Positions 42,906 through 53,080 of a stretch of 64,000 nt of DNA are shown in pieces. How positions within the stretch are numbered: position 1 is the stretch's first letter; each line of letters begins with the position of its first letter. The position numbers and the translations under genes are program-made. The notes under the pieces are model-generated. The model ran no database searches, was not told where the DNA came from, and saw nothing but the letters and a program-made list of their open reading frames with translations. Source of the stretch: Afipia massiliensis (GTDB lineage Bacteria; Pseudomonadota; Alphaproteobacteria; Rhizobiales; Xanthobacteraceae); NCBI RefSeq assembly GCF_014203115.1, contig NZ_JACHIJ010000005.1, positions 186,001 through 250,000 of the forward strand. Direction: 5' to 3'.

Positions 42906-44597
42906 ATGCTCTCCAGGATGTCCATTCGCGCCAAGCTCACTGCCGTTATCGCATTCCTGCTTGTGGCCATGTCGGTCATGGGACTGCTCGCCGTCCGTCA
43001 GATGCAGGGAATCTACACCAGCGCCTCCGAAATCCAGAACAGCTGGCTGCCCAGCGTTCGCGTGCTCGGTGAACTGCGCGCAGGTGTCATCACCTATCGC
43101 AACGTGATCCGCGAACACATGCTGTCGGAGCTGATCGAAGAGAAGCTTGCGCAGGAAAAGACGCTGGAGCTGGTTGTCGAGAGCAACACCAAGCTCCGTC
43201 AGGCCTACGAGAAGATGATCACCTCGCCGGAGGAACGCGCGCTGTACAACGAGTGGGTTCAGGTGTGGGACAGCTACCGGAAGGGCACCCAGGAAGTGAT
43301 GGCCCTGTCGCGCAAGGCCGCCGGCTCGTATCCACGCGAAGCACATGACCTGAATACGATGACCGTCAACCTGATCGGGATCAAGGCCGACGGTATCCTG
43401 AAGAAGGACGTCGATCTGAACAACAAGGGCGCCGACGACGCTGGCCAGGCCGCCAGCGACGGCTACAACGCCGCCTTCAAGATGGTTGTGATTGCGCTGG
43501 GTCTTGCTATCGTCCTGGGTCTTGTCGCCGGATTCTATCTGATCCGCGACGTGACAAAGGGCATTGCCTCGATCGTGACGCCGATGAAGGCGCTCGGCGA
43601 AGGCGATCTCACCGCCAACGTGCCGCATCAGGGCGAGAAGACCGAAATCGGCACCATGGCCGACACCCTTCAGGTGTTCAAGGAAGCCCTGATCGCCAAG
43701 AAAGCCGCGGATGAAGCCGCCGCTGCCGACGCCGATGCCAAGATCGCGCGCGGCCACCGCGTCGACGGCATCACCCGTGACTTCGAAAAGCTGATCGGCG
43801 AACTGGTCGGCTCGCTGTCGTCGTCCTCCACCGAGCTTGAGGCTGCCGCCAACACCCTGACGTCCACCGCCGAAATCACCGGCAAGACCTCGGGCGAGGC
43901 CGCCGCCGCTTCGCAGGAAGTCTCCAGCAACGTCCAGTCGGTCGCCGTCGCCACCGAGGAGATCACTTCCTCGGTCGGCGAAATCGGCCGTCAGGTGCAG
44001 GAATCCAGCCGCATCGCTTCCGAGGCGGTGCGTCAGGCCCAGAAGACAGACACCAGCATCACCGAACTGTCGCAGGCCGCAGCCCGCATCGGCGATGTGG
44101 TCAAGCTGATCACCGCGGTGGCCGAGCAGACCAACCTGCTCGCGCTCAACGCCACCATCGAGGCGGCGCGCGCCGGCGATGCCGGACGTGGTTTTGCAGT
44201 GGTCGCTTCCGAAGTGAAGGCGCTGGCAGCCCAGACCGCAAAGGCCACCGACGAAATCAGCGCCCAGGTCGCCGGCATGCAGACCGCGACGCAGGAATCG
44301 GTCTCGACCATCAAGGAGATCGGCAAGACCATCACGCTGATCTCGGAAATCTCCTCGGCCATCGCAGCGGCGGTTGAGGAACAGGGCGCGGCGACCCAGG
44401 AAATCTCGCGCAACGTCCAGCAGGCCGCATCGCTGAGCGGCGAGGTCGCCACCAGCATCACCGACGTCAGCCGCGGCGCCGGCGAAACCGGGGCCGCGTC
44501 CGGCCAGGTTCTCTCTGCGGCGCAGATGCTGTCCACCGACAGCAACCGCCTCAAGATCGAGGTCGAGAAATTCCTCAGCAACGTCCGCGCCGCCTAA
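42906..44597 (+). CDS. Methyl-accepting chemotaxis protein 2
   Basis: 563 residues from the ATG at 42906 (MLSRMSIRAKLTAVIAFLLV); the frame is open to 42645, but the extra region contains the upstream element. The ligand part is a four-helix bundle with SWLPSVRVLGELRAGVITYR and differs clearly from the other three. From the HAMP domain onward (TKGIASIVTPMKALGEGDLT) it is nearly identical to receptors 3 and 4, including [20 protein letters not shown]. Its membrane position and the absence of a tether pentapeptide are as in receptor 1. Confidence 0.95.
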   Translation: MLSRMSIRAKLTAVIAFLLVAMSVMGLLAVRQMQGIYTSASEIQNSWLPSVRVLGELRAGVITYRNVIREHMLSELIEEKLAQEKTLELVVESNTKLRQAYEKMITSPEERALYNEWVQVWDSYRKGTQEVMALSRKAAGSYPREAHDLNTMTVNLIGIKADGILKKDVDLNNKGADDAGQAASDGYNAAFKMVVIALGLAIVLGLVAGFYLIRDVTKGIASIVTPMKALGEGDLTANVPHQGEKTEIGTMADTLQVFKEALIAKKAADEAAAADADAKIARGHRVDGITRDFEKLIGELVGSLSSSSTELEAAANTLTSTAEITGKTSGEAAAASQEVSSNVQSVAVATEEITSSVGEIGRQVQESSRIASEAVRQAQKTDTSITELSQAAARIGDVVKLITAVAEQTNLLALNATIEAARAGDAGRGFAVVASEVKALAAQTAKATDEISAQVAGMQTATQESVSTIKEIGKTITLISEISSAIAAAVEEQGAATQEISRNVQQAASLSGEVATSITDVSRGAGETGAASGQVLSAAQMLSTDSNRLKIEVEKFLSNVRAA

Positions 44598-44620
44598 GCG
44601 CTCACAAAACAGACACTTCG

Positions 44621-44653
44621 AAATCGGCGGCCATCACGGCCGCCGATTTTTTT
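44621..44653 (+). terminator. Intrinsic terminator after chemoreceptor 2
   Basis: Stem AAATCGGCGGCC/GGCCGCCGATTT with loop ATCAC and a T7 run that overlaps the stem end. Confidence 0.9.
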
Positions 44654-44704
44654 GCATGCCGCGCAACGCGTGCAGCACAGATACGCGTATGGTGAAGAAG
44701 TACC

Positions 44705-44720
44705 TTTACTAACATTTCAC
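44705..44720 (+). promoter_or_regulatory. Chemoreceptor upstream element, copy 3 (TTTACTAACATTTCAC)
   Basis: It lies 179 bases before the start of chemoreceptor 3 and is identical to copy 4. Confidence 0.6.
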
Positions 44721-44883
44721 CTGATCTGTTCATGATTCAATTGCGAATCCAGGCCTGAAGGCTGCGGCATTCGACTGGTAATGCCCCTCCGCACTTCGTT
44801 GCGCCGACAGCGCTGCATCCGGACACGGCCGTCATCAGCGTCCTGTCCGCCAACGGGTTAGAAAAACCCAAGGACTCGTTCAA

Positions 44884-46566
44884 ATGCTCTCAAGGCTTTC
44901 CATTCGCACCAAGATCATCTCCGTTATTTCCTTTCTGCTCCTCGCTCTGCTGGTGACTGGCGTCTTCGCCGTATTCCAGATGCGCTCGATCAATACTTCC
45001 GCGCAGGATATTCAAACGAGCTGGCTCCCGAGCGTTCGATGGCTGGGCGAGTTGCGGACACAAGTTGCCCGGCACCGCGTCAACCTCCGAGACCACCTCC
45101 TCGCCACCGACGCCAAGGGGCGAGCCGATGCGGAGAACTCGCTGGCAGCCCGCGTTCGGGATTACACCGAGGCCGTCAAGCGCTACGAACCCCTGATCAG
45201 TTCGCCGGAAGAGCAAAAGCTCTTTGAACAAGCCCGCGCTGAAGGCCAAAACTATATCAAGGCCGCCGAAGAGGTGCTGACTGCATCGCGCAACGGCGAG
45301 GCCGGAAAGGCGCTTCAAGTGCTGGAACAGCGGACGGTCCCGGTCGGCCGGGCTCTCGAAACCACGCTGAACAAGCTCGTTGAACTCAACAACACCGGCG
45401 GCGACGACGCCGGGAAGGCGGCCAACGATGGCTACGCGATGTCCTTCCGCGCTGTGCTCGTCCTGCTTGCAATCGCAGCGCTCGGCGGCATTGCCGCCGG
45501 ATTCTACCTCGTGCGCGACGTGACAAAGGGCATTGCCTCGATCGTCACACCGATGAAGGCGCTCGGCGAAGGCGATCTCACCGCCACCGTGACGCATCAG
45601 GGCGAGAAGACCGAAATCGGCACCATGGCCGACACCCTTCAGGTGTTCAAGGAAGCACTGATCGCCAAGAAAGCCGCCGACCAAGCCGCCGCAGCCGACG
45701 CCGACGCCAAGATCGCGCGCGGCCAGCGGGTCGACAGCATCACCCGCGACTTCGAGAAGCTGATCGGCGAACTGGTCGGCTCGCTGTCGTCGTCATCGAC
45801 TGAACTCGAGGCTGCCGCGAATACGCTGACCATGACGGCGGAATCCACCGGCAAGACCTCGGGCGAAGCCGCCGCCGCTTCGCAGGAAGTCTCCAGCAAC
45901 GTTCAGTCGGTCGCGGTCGCCACCGAGGAGATCACTTCGTCGGTCGGCGAAATCGGCCGTCAGGTTCAGGAATCCAGCCGCATCGCCTCCGAGGCCGTGC
46001 GTCAGGCGCAGAAGACCGACACCAGCATCACCGAACTGTCGCAGGCTGCTGCACGGATCGGCGACGTGGTGAAGCTGATCACGGCGGTGGCCGAGCAGAC
46101 CAACCTGCTCGCGCTCAACGCCACCATTGAAGCAGCCCGCGCCGGCGACGCCGGACGTGGTTTTGCAGTGGTCGCTTCCGAAGTGAAGGCGCTGGCAGCC
46201 CAGACCGCCAAGGCCACCGATGAGATCAGTGCCCAGGTCGCCGGCATGCAGACCGCGACGCAGGAATCGGTCTCGACCATCAAGGAAATCGGCAAGACCA
46301 TCACACTGATTTCCGAAATCTCATCGACCATCGCAGCGGCTGTCGAGGAACAGGGTGCCGCGACCCAGGAAATCTCGCGCAACGTCCAGCAGGCGGCATC
46401 GCTCAGCGGCGAAGTCGCTACCAGCATCACCGATGTCAGCCGCGGTGCCGGGGAGACCGGAGCTGCCTCCGGCCAGGTCCTCTCCGCAGCGCAGATGCTG
46501 TCCACCGACAGCGCCCGCCTCAAGACCGAGGTCGAGAAATTCCTCACCAACGTGCGCGCGGCGTAA
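44884..46566 (+). CDS. Methyl-accepting chemotaxis protein 3
   Basis: 560 residues. Starts [20 protein letters not shown] with a membrane helix; the periplasmic bundle has SWLPSVRWLGELRTQVARHR and a YEPLISSPEEQKLFEQARAE stretch. The second membrane helix is AVLVLLAIAALGGIAAGFYL. HAMP, adaptation and tip regions match receptors 2 and 4 almost without change. The 5' leader keeps the element at 44705 and a GGTTAGAAA block before the start. It has its own terminator, so the receptors are separate transcripts rather than one operon. Confidence 0.95.
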   Translation: MLSRLSIRTKIISVISFLLLALLVTGVFAVFQMRSINTSAQDIQTSWLPSVRWLGELRTQVARHRVNLRDHLLATDAKGRADAENSLAARVRDYTEAVKRYEPLISSPEEQKLFEQARAEGQNYIKAAEEVLTASRNGEAGKALQVLEQRTVPVGRALETTLNKLVELNNTGGDDAGKAANDGYAMSFRAVLVLLAIAALGGIAAGFYLVRDVTKGIASIVTPMKALGEGDLTATVTHQGEKTEIGTMADTLQVFKEALIAKKAADQAAAADADAKIARGQRVDSITRDFEKLIGELVGSLSSSSTELEAAANTLTMTAESTGKTSGEAAAASQEVSSNVQSVAVATEEITSSVGEIGRQVQESSRIASEAVRQAQKTDTSITELSQAAARIGDVVKLITAVAEQTNLLALNATIEAARAGDAGRGFAVVASEVKALAAQTAKATDEISAQVAGMQTATQESVSTIKEIGKTITLISEISSTIAAAVEEQGAATQEISRNVQQAASLSGEVATSITDVSRGAGETGAASGQVLSAAQMLSTDSARLKTEVEKFLTNVRAA

Positions 46567-46594
46567 GTTCGTCGCAGCATCGATACCGGCAAAA

Positions 46595-46621
46595 GGGCGG
46601 CTGATTCAGCCGCCCTTTTTT
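46595..46621 (+). terminator. Intrinsic terminator after chemoreceptor 3
   Basis: Stem GGGCGGCTG/CAGCCGCCC with a 3-base loop is followed by a T6 run. Confidence 0.9.
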
Positions 46622-46664
46622 ATGTCCGCGATTGCCGCGTCAGACCGACGCGGAGGGTGTCTCA

Positions 46665-46680
46665 TTTACTAACATTTCAC
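46665..46680 (+). promoter_or_regulatory. Chemoreceptor upstream element, copy 4 (TTTACTAACATTTCAC)
   Basis: It lies 168 bases before the start of chemoreceptor 4 and is identical to copy 3. Both are followed after about 50 bases by GGCATTCGACTGG. Confidence 0.6.
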
Positions 46681-46832
46681 GGGAATACCTGATGATTCCG
46701 TCCGCGAATCCGGCGTCAGAACGGCGTCGGCATTCGACTGGAAATTGCCACCCCGTCCTTTCGCCCGATCCTCGTCCTGGTCTGGCTCCTTCGGCATCCG
46801 GTTAGAAAAATCGATAACCAAGGATCACGACG

Positions 46833-48515
46833 ATGCTGTCCAAGCTCTCCATCCGCGCCAAACTGATCGGAATCGTGTCGTTCTTTCTGCTGACTTTGGC
46901 CGCGACGAATCTCTTCGGCATGCTTCAAATGCGCTCGATCAATGCCTCGGCGCAGCAGATTCAGACGGTCTGGCTTCCCAGCGTTCGCTGGCTCGGAGAC
47001 ATGCAGACCCAGGCCGCGCGCTACCGCGCTTTCCTCCGTGACCATTTCCTGACGTTCGACGACAACGCCAAGGCCAAGATCGACAAGACCCTTGCAGGCC
47101 GCCTGCAAGCCTACGATCAGGCCAACCAGAAGTATCAGGCCCTGATCTCGTCGCCCGAGGAACGCGCCGTCTATGGCGAGCTGGTCAAAATCTGGCAGGA
47201 GTATCTCGGCGCCGCCAATGAGGTTCTCGAGACATCCCGCAAGGGCGAAAGCTCCATGGCGCAGGATCTGAATTTCGAGAAGGCCTCCCCAATCGGGATC
47301 AAAGTGGACGAGACGCTGACCCGGCTGGTCGAAATGAACAGCAAGGGCGCTGCGACCGAGGGCCAGAGGGCGAACGATAACTATTCAACGGCTGTCCAGC
47401 TTGGGCTCGTCATCCTCGGCCTTGGGCTGGTCGCCGGCCTTGCCTTCAGCTTCTATCTCGTCCGAGGTGTCACGCGCGGCATTGCCTCGATCGTGACTCC
47501 GATGAAGGCGCTCGGCGAGGGTGATCTCACCGCCAACGTGCCGCATCAGGGTGAAAAGACCGAAATCGGGACCATGGCCGACACGCTTCAGGTGTTCAAG
47601 GAAGCCCTGATCGCCAAGAAAGCCGCGGATGAAGCCGCCGCAGCCGACGCCGATGCCAAGATCGCACGCGGCCAGCGGGTCGATGGCATCACCCGCGACT
47701 TCGAAAAGCTGATCGGCGAACTGGTCGGCTCGCTGTCGTCGTCCTCCACCGAGTTGGAAGCAGCCGCCAACACCCTCACCACGACGGCGGAATCCACCGG
47801 CAAGACCTCGGACGAAGCCGCCGCCGCCTCGCAGGAAGTCTCCAGCAACGTCCAGTCGGTCGCGGTCGCCACCGAGGAAATCACTTCGTCGGTCGGCGAG
47901 ATCGGCCGTCAGGTCCAGGAGTCTAGCCGCATCGCCTCCGAGGCCGTGCGTCAGGCCCAGAAGACCGACACCAGCATCACCGAACTGTCGCAGGCTGCCG
48001 CCCGGATCGGCGACGTGGTGAAGCTGATCACGGCGGTGGCCGAGCAGACCAACCTGCTCGCGCTCAACGCCACCATCGAAGCGGCCCGCGCTGGCGAAGC
48101 CGGACGTGGTTTCGCCGTGGTCGCCTCCGAGGTGAAAGCCCTGGCGGCCCAGACCGCCAAGGCCACCGACGAAATCAGCGCCCAGGTCGCAGGCATGCAG
48201 ACCGCGACGCAGGAATCGGTTTCGACCATCAAGGAGATTGGCAAGACTATCAACTCGATCTCGGAAATCTCCGCGGCAATTGCCGCGGCGGTAGAAGAGC
48301 AAGGTGTCGCGACACAGGAAATCTCCCGCAACGTCCAGCAGGCTGCATCGCTCAGCGGCGAAGTCGCCACCAGCATCACCGATGTCAGCCGCGGCGCCGG
48401 CCAAACCGGGGCCGCCTCCGGCCAGGTCCTGTCCGCAGCCCAGATGCTGTCCACCGACAGCGCCCGTCTCAAGGTCGAGGTCGAGAAATTCCTCACCAAC
48501 GTCCGCGCTGCCTAA
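46833..48515 (+). CDS. Methyl-accepting chemotaxis protein 4
   Basis: 560 residues. Starts MLSKLSIRAKLIGIVSFFLL; the sensor bundle has VWLPSVRWLGDMQTQAARYR and KYQALISSPEERAVYGELVK. The second membrane helix (LGLVILGLGLVAGLAFSFYL) leads to HAMP. The signalling half matches receptors 2 and 3 nearly throughout, with small differences near the end ([20 protein letters not shown]). It is the last member of the tandem set; a terminator follows 25 bases after the stop. Confidence 0.95.
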   Translation: MLSKLSIRAKLIGIVSFFLLTLAATNLFGMLQMRSINASAQQIQTVWLPSVRWLGDMQTQAARYRAFLRDHFLTFDDNAKAKIDKTLAGRLQAYDQANQKYQALISSPEERAVYGELVKIWQEYLGAANEVLETSRKGESSMAQDLNFEKASPIGIKVDETLTRLVEMNSKGAATEGQRANDNYSTAVQLGLVILGLGLVAGLAFSFYLVRGVTRGIASIVTPMKALGEGDLTANVPHQGEKTEIGTMADTLQVFKEALIAKKAADEAAAADADAKIARGQRVDGITRDFEKLIGELVGSLSSSSTELEAAANTLTTTAESTGKTSDEAAAASQEVSSNVQSVAVATEEITSSVGEIGRQVQESSRIASEAVRQAQKTDTSITELSQAAARIGDVVKLITAVAEQTNLLALNATIEAARAGEAGRGFAVVASEVKALAAQTAKATDEISAQVAGMQTATQESVSTIKEIGKTINSISEISAAIAAAVEEQGVATQEISRNVQQAASLSGEVATSITDVSRGAGQTGAASGQVLSAAQMLSTDSARLKVEVEKFLTNVRAA

Positions 48516-48540
48516 AGCGCGTACCCATCACGACACGGAA

Positions 48541-48571
48541 ACGGCGGCTTCACAGCCGCCGTTTTCTTTTT
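48541..48571 (+). terminator. Intrinsic terminator after chemoreceptor 4
   Basis: Stem ACGGCGGCT/AGCCGCCGT with loop TCAC is followed by TTTCTTTTT. Confidence 0.88.
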
Positions 48572-48603
48572 GGACAGTAACAACGGCTTGCCGAACCTTG
48601 GCG

Positions 48604-49830
48604 CTAGCTCGCGCTGGCCGGCGACTGCGGCTGCCGCGCGCCGTTCGTGGCAGGCGTCTCGTCCGCCAGGCCATACACACGCTCGGCGGCGGAAAATCCC
48701 GCCACCGAGAACAGGCCGAGGTCGGTCCACCCGGCATCGACATGGCTGGCGAATTCGGTAGACGCCAGCACCGTGCGGTTGAGACGTCCGGTGATCTTCT
48801 CGATGCGGGCGGCCAGATTCACCGCCGGTCCGATACAGGTGAAATCGAGCCGGTCGCCGCCGCCGATATTGCCGTACAGCACCTTGCCGATGTGCAACGC
48901 CAGCCCGAAGCGGAAGTTGTCGAGCGTTTCGCGCTCATAGGCGTAACTCATCGCTGCCACACTGGCGCGGCACGCGCGCGCGGCCTCCAGCACGCGCCGG
49001 CAGACGGTTGCGGTATCGCCTTCCTTGTCGGTGATCGGAAACACCGCGAGCAAGCCGTCGCCCATGAACTTCAGGACTTCCCCGCCATTGTCCAGGATCG
49101 CCGGCACCTGACAGTCGAAATAGGTGTTCAGCACATCGACCACCGCTTCGGACGACAGCCGATCCGACAGCGGCGTGAAACCGCGCAGGTCCGACAGCCA
49201 GATCGCAGCATGCATGGATTCGGTATGGCCGCGGCGGATTTGCCCGGCGAGAATGCGCGCGCCGGCGCGGGCTCCGACATAGTTGTCGAGCAGGCCGGCC
49301 GCGGTCCGCCGCAGCAGCCAGATTTCGATCATGCGTGTCAGGGTCGGCATCAGCGACCGCAGGCCGTCGATCTGCGCGTCGCTGAAGCCCTCGGCATGTT
49401 GCGTCATCCAGCTCGATGCATGAGTTGCGCCATCGGACATGTGAAGCGGGAGCGCGATGTAATCGGTCGCACCGCTGGCACGCATCTCTGCGAGAAACGG
49501 CGAGTTGCCCACCTTCTCGTCGAGCAACCGGCGTCGCACTTCCAGCCCCTGCTCGAACACGGTGGCAAGCGGGCTCGAGAGATAGTCGTCGGACTCCTCG
49601 GACCCATAGGCCATGCTGCCCATGGTCACGCCGGAGCCGCGCCGCCAGATGAAATTGCGGCCGACCATGTTGGGATGAAGCGTGGTGACGAACACGCCGA
49701 CGCGTGACAATGGCAGTCCGCCATCGATCATGCGTTGGCACGTCTCGATCACGAACTCATCGACGCGCCTTGCCGACTGTGCTCCGCTGATGAGCCAGTC
49801 CGTGACGCCCTGAAGGTTTACAGCCTGCAT
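48604..49830 (-). CDS. Class III adenylate/guanylate cyclase with N-terminal sensor
   Basis: 408 residues. Residues ~1-185 look like a soluble GAF-like sensor. The cyclase homology domain follows: AAIWLSDLRGFTPLSDRLSS with the first metal aspartate, GGEVLKFMGDGLLAVFPITD with the second and an adenine-type lysine, and DRLDFTCIGPAVNLAARIEK with the aspartate that favours ATP. It should make cAMP in the cytoplasm. No membrane segment is seen. The neighbouring chemoreceptors are convergent with it and separately terminated, so no joint operon is implied. Confidence 0.9.
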   Translation of the reverse strand: MQAVNLQGVTDWLISGAQSARRVDEFVIETCQRMIDGGLPLSRVGVFVTTLHPNMVGRNFIWRRGSGVTMGSMAYGSEESDDYLSSPLATVFEQGLEVRRRLLDEKVGNSPFLAEMRASGATDYIALPLHMSDGATHASSWMTQHAEGFSDAQIDGLRSLMPTLTRMIEIWLLRRTAAGLLDNYVGARAGARILAGQIRRGHTESMHAAIWLSDLRGFTPLSDRLSSEAVVDVLNTYFDCQVPAILDNGGEVLKFMGDGLLAVFPITDKEGDTATVCRRVLEAARACRASVAAMSYAYERETLDNFRFGLALHIGKVLYGNIGGGDRLDFTCIGPAVNLAARIEKITGRLNRTVLASTEFASHVDAGWTDLGLFSVAGFSAAERVYGLADETPATNGARQPQSPASAS

Positions 49831-49886
49831 GCGATCCGTTTTGCGACGGCAGACCGGGCCTGGTCAAGATCGATGACGCCCCGCGC

Positions 49887-51128
49887 TCACCACAAATCGC
49901 CATAGTTCGGGAACTTCTTCAACGTGGCGTCATAGCGCACCGGCTGCAGCCACGGCAGGGCCAGCTTCATGACGGGATTCAACAGCGGCGAGACGTGACG
50001 TACATAAAGGTCGATGGGGTCGAGCCGATGTCCGTAACGCAGCTTCGGATCGTAGTTGAGGCCGCTGCTGCGGATCCCTTTAAATCCGCGCTCGATCGCC
50101 CAGGTCGTCATGTCCCGGACCACGTAGTGATAGAGGTGCAGATCGAGCGCGACGGCATAGTCGAAGCCGAGATACTCGGAGAACAACTGGTCCTCCTGAA
50201 TCATGAACATGCCGAAGGCAGCCAGCCTGTTGCCGCGGTGCCAGAGCAGGAAACGGACCTTGTCCTTCATTCGTACGCTTAGCTGGCGGAAGTAATCCCT
50301 GGTCAGTTTTTCGAAGCGAAGTTTTGAGCGTTCGTACACCTGCAGATAGAGCGGATAGATTTCGTCGAGCTGGGCCGAGACGTCATCGGTGACGCTCATG
50401 CGAATGCATTCACCCTCCGTCGCCTTGAGATTCTTGCGGAAGTGCCGGCGCGAGTTGCCGCTGATGGCCTTCGAGGCGTAAGCATCGAAGCTGTCATAGT
50501 CGACATTGAGCATGGTCATCGGCATGCTCGGAGCACGGGTAAATCCGGCTTTCACAAAGCACGCCAGAGTTTCACGGTACCGCGCCGGAAATTCCTTCAA
50601 AACGATAAGATCCGCGCCCAGCGCCCGCGCATGTTTGACGATCTCTCGCGACAGCGATTCCGCTGCAACAGCGGCCGGCAGATCGTGCGCGCAGGCAAGA
50701 TGCCCCTCGCCTGCGGAGCAACCGACCATCAGGGTTCGCAGTTTGAGAAAGCGCGGATTGATCCGGCGGATGAGTGAGACCCAGCGCACCCGTTCGGGCC
50801 TGACGCCTTCCATGATATCCTGATCGATCAGGAAGAACGGCTGGATGGCCCGTGTTTTTCCGCTGTCATCGACAATGGCGAAATACCGGTATTCGAACCT
50901 GTCGGTGAGCGCGTCCTCGACAATCTCGTAATAGCGATGATCCTTCCGCTCGGGGGCGAACATCGACTGCCAGACAGCGCACGATTTCAGATCGTCGCGC
51001 GTGACGATTTTCACCGAAAACGGCGTCTTGCCCGAGCCGGCACGCGTGTCCATGACCCGTGTCCATCGGCAGGCCTGCGCCACAGACGGCGCATCGCGGC
51101 CGTCCTGAACCAGGATAGCCGGCGACAT
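49887..51128 (-). CDS. GNAT-superfamily acyltransferase (FemAB/peptidoglycan-type N-acyltransferase-like)
   Basis: About 413 residues from the ATG at 51128; a start at 51185 is open, and the true start could be further in (MDTRAGSGKTPF). The body carries two GNAT-like folds. The first part contains a YRYFAIVDDSGKTRAIQPFF strand pair. The C-terminal part contains SGNSRRHFRKNLKA, then PLYLQVYERSKLRFEKLTRD, RFLLWHRGNRLAAFGMFMIQ and LFSEYLGFDYAVALDLHLYH, which is typical of FemAB-like acetyltransferases. The substrate is unknown. The end LKKFPNYGDLW is conserved in appearance. Confidence 0.75.
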   Translation of the reverse strand: MSPAILVQDGRDAPSVAQACRWTRVMDTRAGSGKTPFSVKIVTRDDLKSCAVWQSMFAPERKDHRYYEIVEDALTDRFEYRYFAIVDDSGKTRAIQPFFLIDQDIMEGVRPERVRWVSLIRRINPRFLKLRTLMVGCSAGEGHLACAHDLPAAVAAESLSREIVKHARALGADLIVLKEFPARYRETLACFVKAGFTRAPSMPMTMLNVDYDSFDAYASKAISGNSRRHFRKNLKATEGECIRMSVTDDVSAQLDEIYPLYLQVYERSKLRFEKLTRDYFRQLSVRMKDKVRFLLWHRGNRLAAFGMFMIQEDQLFSEYLGFDYAVALDLHLYHYVVRDMTTWAIERGFKGIRSSGLNYDPKLRYGHRLDPIDLYVRHVSPLLNPVMKLALPWLQPVRYDATLKKFPNYGDLW

Positions 51129-51248
51129 TACTGGCCAAGGTCCTAACGCCGCAGATCGGGCTTGTTTCCGCCATCCGCACGGCATTTCCCTTCAATTTTA
51201 GGCTTCGCCCCCACCGGCTGTTCACCCGCATCTGGCTTGACTGGCCGG

Positions 51249-52001
51249 ATGTCGATCACGCTTCGCCAGGACCGTCTGAGCCGCCCGAACACATCGTTCG
51301 GTCCGTTTCGCTTTCTTGAAGCCCTGCCCTGGCTGGTGCTTGCCACCACCATGCGCGTCCTCGCCTATGGCGGCGGCCCGATCGCACTGCCCGCAATCAT
51401 CGTCGCCAGCATCTCCGTTCTGATGGCCTTCGTGCTCGTGACGCAGCGCTCGATCGAACTCGCGGACGGTCACACCGGCCTCGGCTCCCTGACATTTGTC
51501 GAGCAGCTCAAGCTCGCCCGCGGCATCCTCTGGCGGATCGTCTTGCTGATGCTTGCAGCGTTCGCCGTCGTGAGCCTCGCCGGGTACGCCAGGTTTGCGC
51601 CGAACATGATGTTCGGCCTCGACGGCATGGCCTTCGATCAGTTCACGATCGCCGGCAAATTCTGGAGCGCTGCGGTGGCGTCGCTGGTGCTGCTAATGGT
51701 GATCGGCGCGGAAGCAAACAACGGCGCCATCGGCTTCTTCTCGGCCATGCGCGAACTGGGGCGTCGCGCGATCTGGATCGGCTCCGCGATTGTCGTCCTC
51801 GGCGCGATCTATCTTGGACTTGGCTTCGTGCAGGGGTTGGTACGAAATGCGATCTGGGTTTACGGACAGGCCGCGCCGCACGGCCACTTCGTCAAGAACC
51901 TTATCTTCTTCGTGTTCATTTTCAGCTTCGCCATGCTGCGGCTGTGGATCACCCTGCTCGTCCTGACCTACAGCCTGAAGCTATCCTACCGATACGGCTA
52001 G
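51249..52001 (+). CDS. Polytopic membrane protein of unknown function
   Basis: About 250 residues from the ATG at 51249 ([20 protein letters not shown]); the frame is open to 51162. Five or six hydrophobic segments can be seen, among them [68 protein letters not shown] and [20 protein letters not shown]. No transporter signature is evident. It converges on aroC with a 4-base overlap of stop codons. Confidence 0.75.
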   Translation: MSITLRQDRLSRPNTSFGPFRFLEALPWLVLATTMRVLAYGGGPIALPAIIVASISVLMAFVLVTQRSIELADGHTGLGSLTFVEQLKLARGILWRIVLLMLAAFAVVSLAGYARFAPNMMFGLDGMAFDQFTIAGKFWSAAVASLVLLMVIGAEANNGAIGFFSAMRELGRRAIWIGSAIVVLGAIYLGLGFVQGLVRNAIWVYGQAAPHGHFVKNLIFFVFIFSFAMLRLWITLLVLTYSLKLSYRYG

Positions 52002-53080
52002 CCGCCGACCTGGCCGCGATGTCGCAGCAGGTGATCCGCGATCACACAGGCCATCATCGCCTCGCCGACAGGCACCGCGCGGATGCCGACGCAGGGATCG
52101 TGGCGGCCCTTGGTCATGATGTCGGTGTCCGCGCCGGATTTGTCGATGGTGCGGCGTGGCGTCAGGATCGACGACGTCGGCTTCACCGCGAAGCGCGCGA
52201 CCACCGCCTGCCCGGTCGAGATGCCGCCGAGAATGCCGCCAGCATGGTTCGACAGGAACACCGGGCCGTTATTGCCCATCCGCATCTCGTCGGCGTTTTC
52301 CTCGCCGTGCAGCTCAGCCGCGCCAAAGCCCGCGCCGATCTCGACGCCCTTCACCGCGTTGATGCTCATCAGCGCCAGCGCGAGATCGCTGTCGAGCTTG
52401 CCGTAGATCGGTGCGCCCAATCCGGCAGGCACGCCTTCGGCGACGACCTCGACCACAGCACCGATGGACGACCCGCGCTTGCGGATGTCGTCGAGATACT
52501 CGGCGAAGAACTCGGCCTTCGCCTTGTCCGGGCAGAAGAACGGATTGCGGCCGACCTCGTCCCAGTCCCATGCGGCACGGTCGATCTTGTGCGGACCCAT
52601 CTGCACCAGCGCGCCGCGCACCTTCACATCGGGCATGAGCTTGCGCGCGATGGCACCGGCCGCGACCCGCGCCGCGGTCTCGCGCGCGCTGGAGCGCCCG
52701 CCGCCGCGATAGTCGCGCAGGCCGTACTTCGCCTCATAGGTGAAGTCGGCGTGGCCCGGACGAAACTTGTCCTTGATCTCGGAATAGTCCTTCGAGCGCT
52801 GGTCGGTGTTCTCGATCATCAGCGCGATCGGCGTGCCGGTGGTGACCTGGCCCTTGTCGGTGTCCATCACCCCGGACAGGATTTTGACCTGATCGGCTTC
52901 CTGCCGCTGGGTGGTGAAACGCGACTGGCCGGGGCGGCGGCGGTCGAGATCCAGTTGAATCTCCTCCACCGTCAGCGGGATCTGCGGCGGGCAACCGTCA
53001 ACCACGCAGCCGAGCGCCGGCCCGTGGCTTTCGCCGAAGGTGGTGACGCGAAACATATGGCCGAAGGTGTTGAAGGACAT
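51998..53080 (-). CDS. aroC: Chorismate synthase
   Basis: 360 residues from the ATG at 53080, where the family begins ([20 protein letters not shown]); the frame is open to 53161. The FMN-site motifs [39 protein letters not shown] (here [19 protein letters not shown]) and the end segment [20 protein letters not shown] are all present. It turns 5-enolpyruvylshikimate 3-phosphate into chorismate, the last shared step to aromatic amino acids. Normal length. Confidence 0.97.
   Translation of the reverse strand: MSFNTFGHMFRVTTFGESHGPALGCVVDGCPPQIPLTVEEIQLDLDRRRPGQSRFTTQRQEADQVKILSGVMDTDKGQVTTGTPIALMIENTDQRSKDYSEIKDKFRPGHADFTYEAKYGLRDYRGGGRSSARETAARVAAGAIARKLMPDVKVRGALVQMGPHKIDRAAWDWDEVGRNPFFCPDKAKAEFFAEYLDDIRKRGSSIGAVVEVVAEGVPAGLGAPIYGKLDSDLALALMSINAVKGVEIGAGFGAAELHGEENADEMRMGNNGPVFLSNHAGGILGGISTGQAVVARFAVKPTSSILTPRRTIDKSGADTDIMTKGRHDPCVGIRAVPVGEAMMACVIADHLLRHRGQVGG

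Noticed and set aside
48304..49707. Plus-strand frame opposite the cyclase
   Set aside because: The cyclase catalytic motifs are on the minus strand. The plus frame is a mirror of codon bias and runs out of the end of chemoreceptor 4.
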